Shown one piece after another: positions 60,648-64,000 of a stretch of DNA of 64,000 nucleotides. How positions within the stretch are numbered: position 1 is the stretch's first letter; every line of letters begins with the position of its first letter. The stretch spans positions 10,933,155 to 10,997,154 of the forward strand of contig NC_134033.1 in the NCBI RefSeq assembly GCF_964204645.1. Direction: 5' to 3'. The position numbers were made by a program, and so were the translations under genes. The stretch comes from Tubulanus polymorphus (taxonomy: Eukaryota > Nemertea > Palaeonemertea > Tubulaniformes > Tubulanidae). The notes under the pieces were generated by a model. It was not told the origin of the DNA, did not search any database, and saw only the letters and a list, made by a program, of their open reading frames with translations.

Positions 60648-60959
60648 TGGAGACTAGTCTGGAGATTTAAGACCACTTTTGGACTTTAGTTACGACTGTG
60701 CAACTGGATTAAGCATGAACAAACCTAACCCTTTCTGGAATTTGGATTGAATTTATTGTAGAACAGCCATCATAAATGTTCTTTTTTCTTAAAAAGACAG
60801 CTTTTCTTCTAGAGGTGGACACTCATTTCCAAAATAGCATTTAACAACCTTTGAGTAACTGGTCCCCAGATCAGCAGCATCTTCTCAGAATCATAATGAA
60901 GAGATATTGATTATTTTTAACACATTTCCTAAGCTCTCTGATCTGTTACGTATATCAAA

Positions 60960-60983
60960 CTGCTGCTGCTGCTGCTGCTGCTG
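60960..60983 (+). repeat. (CTG)8 trinucleotide tract on the sense strand of mbl intron 5
   Basis: Eight uninterrupted CTG units followed by CTT. In the pre-mRNA this is (CUG)8, the canonical muscleblind ligand. It explains the poly-Cys stretch in an overlapping open frame. A shorter (CTG)4 lies at 37565-37576 in intron 1. Confidence 0.97.
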
Positions 60984-62040
60984 CTTTCTATCTTGGCCGT
61001 TGTTCGCGTACATGCGCTTCTTTCATTTCGAGCTGTCTGATTATTGTAGATATCGCTCTATTTGTGAAATTAGTGAATTAGTTATAGTGGAGAAAGGTTT
61101 GCAACTTTTGAAAAAAAGCCTCTCATGTTTCATTTCATTTTCTAACCCTTTTATTTTCAACACTGTTTCTATTTGTGAAACAAAAGAGATGTTTTTTATG
61201 AGCTTTCGATTTTGTGACCAATTGTAGAAACGCAGTTAGGAGGATCAATATTTGCAAATTTTACAAACACGGAGTTCGCAAAAATTTCGACAATCGAATG
61301 CTCCTAAAAACGCTTGAGGATATCATAACTGACCAATCAAAATTCATAAACAACCAGTCATATTGTTATAGATGATCCTAATGTGTGTTAGGTAAATCTA
61401 GTATATTGAGCTGATTAGTTCATATTGCTGAATCATTGAAGTTATTGAGAATGAGAAGATTGTCATTAGTAATTAATGATAAGTCATTGAGAGTAATCTT
61501 AAATTCATTGGTATAATCGAGATTTATATCAGGTTAGAATCATTAGAATGCTGTCAAAATAAGTAGATATAATTCTAATGGATCCCAGATGAAAAATTCA
61601 GTGTTGAAAAATAGGGTTAGCGCTTCTTTTTTTTTATATAGTTGACGAACTAAGCGTTTTGGACGGTTGACGACGTTTGATGCTCCAACTTTTTTACGTA
61701 TTAAGAATACATATTTATATCTGGTATCAGAGTCTCACATGTCATACAATTTTTTTCCGCGTGTTTTTGAAGGTGTTTCGTTTCATCTGTTCCTAAAAAA
61801 AAAAAACGAATTGTGCAAATATTATTAAATGAACCTAGAATTTGAAAGTGTAATTAACATAGATTTAGGCCACTAGAGAACTCCTCTATATAGTTATTTA
61901 TTAGTTGCTGCTGGACTGGGTTGGGTATTTTTCTGACTCTCCTACTATTTCAGGAGGACTTTGTCCTTCTTTAACTAGTTCTGAAGGTTTAGATGTATAT
62001 ATTGCTCTTTAATGCTCTGCTGTTTTGTGCAAACTTTTAG

Positions 62041-62177
62041 CTGCCTCGCTCGCTGCTGCGTACAAATGTGTACATTATATATCCATATTAACCGTATATG
62101 AGAAATCGTGAGATACTAGCTAGCTTGTATTTTAGTGTGCTCTGATGCTGCCTTTTCGCTGCGTTCCCCGCCCGCTA
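62041..62177 (+). promoter_or_regulatory. Two YGCY-rich clusters upstream of exon 6 (candidate Mbl binding)
   Basis: CTGCCTCGCTCGCTGCTGCG (62041-62060) holds four YGCY motifs in 20 nt. 62137-62177 holds six more (TGCT, TGCT, TGCC, CGCT, CGCC, CGCT). They lie about 680-810 nt upstream of the exon 6 acceptor. Confidence 0.35.
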
Positions 62178-62851
62178 CATTACGCAAATAAACTCCCCCT
62201 AAAACTGAGTGGCCCCCGAGCTTTAGAAAGTCCTCCTCACTCCGAGCTGAAAGCAATCGCACACGCTTAATCAAAACCCTCATATTCTACGTAGTTCGAC
62301 GCCTATCTTTCAGATCAATCGTTACAAATTTTTGCAATCAACGCTAGCTAGCAACTTTTCTTCCAGAAGTTTTCCGAACATAATTGGAACTCGTAGTTCT
62401 ATCCGCATTACTTGCCTATATCTACGTAACTATTACTCTTTATGTGCGAACTTATCGTCTATTGTGGCATCATCGTTAATTTTCGTTACATCGGCGCTCA
62501 AACATTGTTTCTCCTGCTTTTTGTAGTGCAATGAAAAAGGTTTTCCTGCATTTTCTGTGTTTGTTGAGCTCTTTTTCGTCAGAAATGAAACCAACGAAAT
62601 TAATCTTCGGTAGCCGAATAGAAATTTTTTGGTTTCTATGTAGTTTCAGGTTCAGCTGTATTTGAGATTTTTTTGTGTGATTTTTATGGGAAAAATTTCT
62701 TCTTTTCTTTTTCGTGTCCAACTCACAGACACTTCCCCGAACTCAACCCGTTCGCCGGTTATAATGATAAAAAACTGATGATTAAATTTTTTGAATTTTT
62801 GTTTGTTTCAATATCTCTTACCGTTGTCTCTGCACGACATTTCGTTGACAG

Positions 62852-62971
62852 CCTAACGATCACAACCATCAAGCGGTACAAATTCGAACTACGCCAAACC
62901 CGGTGGCCATACAGGGGCCACCTCAACAATGGACAACGCAGCCCCCGCCGCAAGAGGTGCCGTGTACATGT
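62852..62971 (+). CDS. mbl: muscleblind coding exon 6: Pro/Gln-rich C-terminal region
   Basis: A pyrimidine-rich acceptor (GTTGTCTCTGC...TTCGTTGACAG) and a consensus donor GTAAGT (62972) bound 40 codons in phase 0: PNDHNHQAVQIRTTPNPVAI, then a Gln/Pro stretch (GPPQQW, QPPPQEV) ending PCTC. It follows the finger 3-4 exon in the same phase. Low-complexity Pro/Gln C-termini are usual for muscleblind isoforms, but I cannot match this stretch to a particular known isoform. If the donor is skipped, the frame ends four codons later (VSLN-stop). Otherwise the gene continues beyond the window. The longer overlapping +1 frame (62673-62975) is a shadow. Confidence 0.75.
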
Positions 62972-63044
62972 GTAAGTTTAAACTGAATAGAAAAAAAACG
63001 AAAGCAAAAAATGAATACTAAATTACAGATTATTATTATTATTA

Positions 63045-63078
<34 letters not shown>

Positions 63079-63516
63079 CATGGAGTCAACTCATTCTATC
63101 TCTATTTTACTGTCGTTGAACCTTCTGTGATTGTCTGCCTGCGTTACACGCAAAATGATCAAGACAAAAAAATGAAAGGAATGCCGGGCTAGTTTTAATG
63201 CATATACATATCCACCGTTTACAGGGATGCGAACCTGGTGAAAATCTGGGAATGCCACTTCTGCCATGACGTGAAAACCCCAGTGTCTAAAGGTCAGGGT
63301 CAGTTTCTAGCAGGTTGTTTGATATTCCAATTGTGTGACCATGCTATTTGAAAAATAGTTACCTGGCATAGCTGCTGTGCAACCAGATGCTTTTGCAAAA
63401 GCCTGCTAAGCTTTTCGAATATCAGTGAACTGTAAAGAGTTGCAGCAATTTTTTTTTAATGATACCATAGGACCCAGTTCCAGTGATTTGGGTTGATATG
63501 TGATAAATGAAAATTG

Positions 63517-63613
63517 GATCCAGTTTCACAATTGTGGGTTAGATTTTACCCTTGGGTCATAATCAGTTCATTTCCAATTCATTTATTTGAACCTCAGACT
63601 GTGGAACTGGCTC
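63517..63613. mobile_element. MITE-like element with GGATCCAGTTTCACA termini
   Basis: The left end TGGATCCAGTTTCACA and the reverse complement of the right end (GGGAGCCAGTTCCACA) resemble each other. The GATCCAGTTCCACAG core is the same word that makes up the 39-bp satellite at 7759-8758. Related fragments lie at about 14534-14600, 37345 and 60213-60240. Confidence 0.4.
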
Positions 63614-63654
63614 CCCATCGTGGTACAGCATTAGCAGTGTTTGTTAATATTTGC

Positions 63655-63740
63655 TGGCCTGGGTTCGCGTGTGGTGGCAGGGAGTCAGTCTCAGGGTTCA
63701 CATCCTTGCCAATGAAAGATGAAAGCGATATATATGTGTA
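63655..63740 (+). mobile_element. Possible tRNA-derived SINE fragment, second copy
   Basis: GTGTGGTGGCAGGGAGTCAG and CAGGGTTCACATCCTTGCCA mirror the layout at 58195-58290 (box A-like then box B-like, then GCCAATGAAAG / GCCGATTGAGAG), about 30 nt apart in both. Confidence 0.35.
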
Positions 63741-64000
63741 TATATATATGCCTTCCTGTTGGCTGTCTAACTGTCTGCTCTACTGCTATGATACACAAGG
63801 TCATAATCAAGGTCATTTGATCTGTTTCCTGCTTTTTATTCACTGCAGAATTGAATAAATCGAATCTTAATTTTGCCTTTTATTTTTAATCACCAATCAT
63901 CGAATTTATCCAGACTCAAGACAACTTCTTGCATGATCAATACATATATGCATAGGGTAGTTGTGTATACTTTGTTGCTATGTTTGAGAAATGAAATTTG

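Larger units (their letters stand above)
59383..62851 (+). other. mbl: Muscleblind intron 5 (3.5 kb)
   Basis: GTAGGG to TTTCGTTGACAG. It holds a minisatellite (59576), a MITE cluster (about 60360-60706), a (CTG)8 tract (60960), YGCY clusters at 62041-62060 and 62137-62177, and AT-rich sequence. I looked for extra C-terminal exons (a Lys-Arg-Pro motif as in vertebrates) and saw none. Confidence 0.75.
62972..64000 (+). other. mbl: Downstream intron (or 3' UTR) of muscleblind to the window edge
   Basis: Contains an ATT microsatellite (63030-63079), MITE-like and SINE-like fragments and a TA tract (about 63730-63750). No further exon or convincing poly(A) region identified. Confidence 0.6.

Noticed and set aside
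62673-62975. 100-codon frame covering exon 6
   Set aside because: Runs through the intron and acceptor in a different frame; the phase-0 frame from 62852 fits the muscleblind splice pattern.

Overview
The window is animal nuclear DNA, AT-leaning and intron- and repeat-rich. Its one clearly recognisable gene is muscleblind (mbl; MBNL in vertebrates), on the + strand. Muscleblind is a CCCH zinc-finger regulator of alternative splicing. I reconstruct six protein-coding exons (24565-24756, 40199-40366, 52325-52630, 55030-55233, 59146-59382, 62852-62971). Together they give 409 codons with all four CCCH fingers, every junction is in phase 0, and the gene runs off the right edge. Finger 2 has the C-x7-C-x6-C-x3-H spacing I know from Drosophila Mbl rather than the x4 spacing of vertebrate MBNL, and the exon 1 sequence is Drosophila-like. 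With the genome texture (many minisatellites, MITEs) this suggests a protostome invertebrate. A lophotrochozoan is my best guess, but the species is not determinable here.

Layout. 1-9.5 kb: no recognised gene; a 93-bp MITE, a 288-bp TTAA-flanked piggyBac-type MITE and a 1-kb satellite of 39-bp units. 9.6-9.95 kb: a promoter-like CpG-rich stretch and a short 42-codon exon candidate with a good donor (9819-9944), unidentified. 9.95-20.4 kb: non-coding, with several minisatellites. 20.45-20.95 kb: candidate 5' UTR exon and promoter of mbl. 24152-24756: mbl exon with 413 nt of 5' UTR (one uORF) and the start codon. 24757-40198: a 15.4-kb first coding intron holding MITEs, minisatellites, degraded coding-like sequence and CpG-rich patches, one of which could be an alternative first exon. 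40367-52324: a 12-kb intron. 52.3-59.4 kb: linker exons and fingers 3-4. 59.4-62.9 kb: an intron with a MITE cluster, a (CTG)8 tract and YGCY clusters. 62852-62971: a proline/glutamine-rich exon.

How it fits together: almost everything from about 20 kb rightwards can be read as one long muscleblind transcription unit. The most interesting layer is possible self-regulation. Muscleblind proteins bind YGCY/CUG-rich RNA, and this gene carries such RNA in its own exon 3 (12 YGCY in about 44 nt), a (CTG)8 run in intron 5 and YGCY clusters before exon 6. The start-codon exon sits between a plausible 3.2-kb 5' UTR intron and a 15.4-kb intron, the architecture of the Drosophila exon that makes circMbl. 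Exon 2 is bracketed by a perfect 37-bp inverted repeat. All of this is inference from sequence; no expression data were available.
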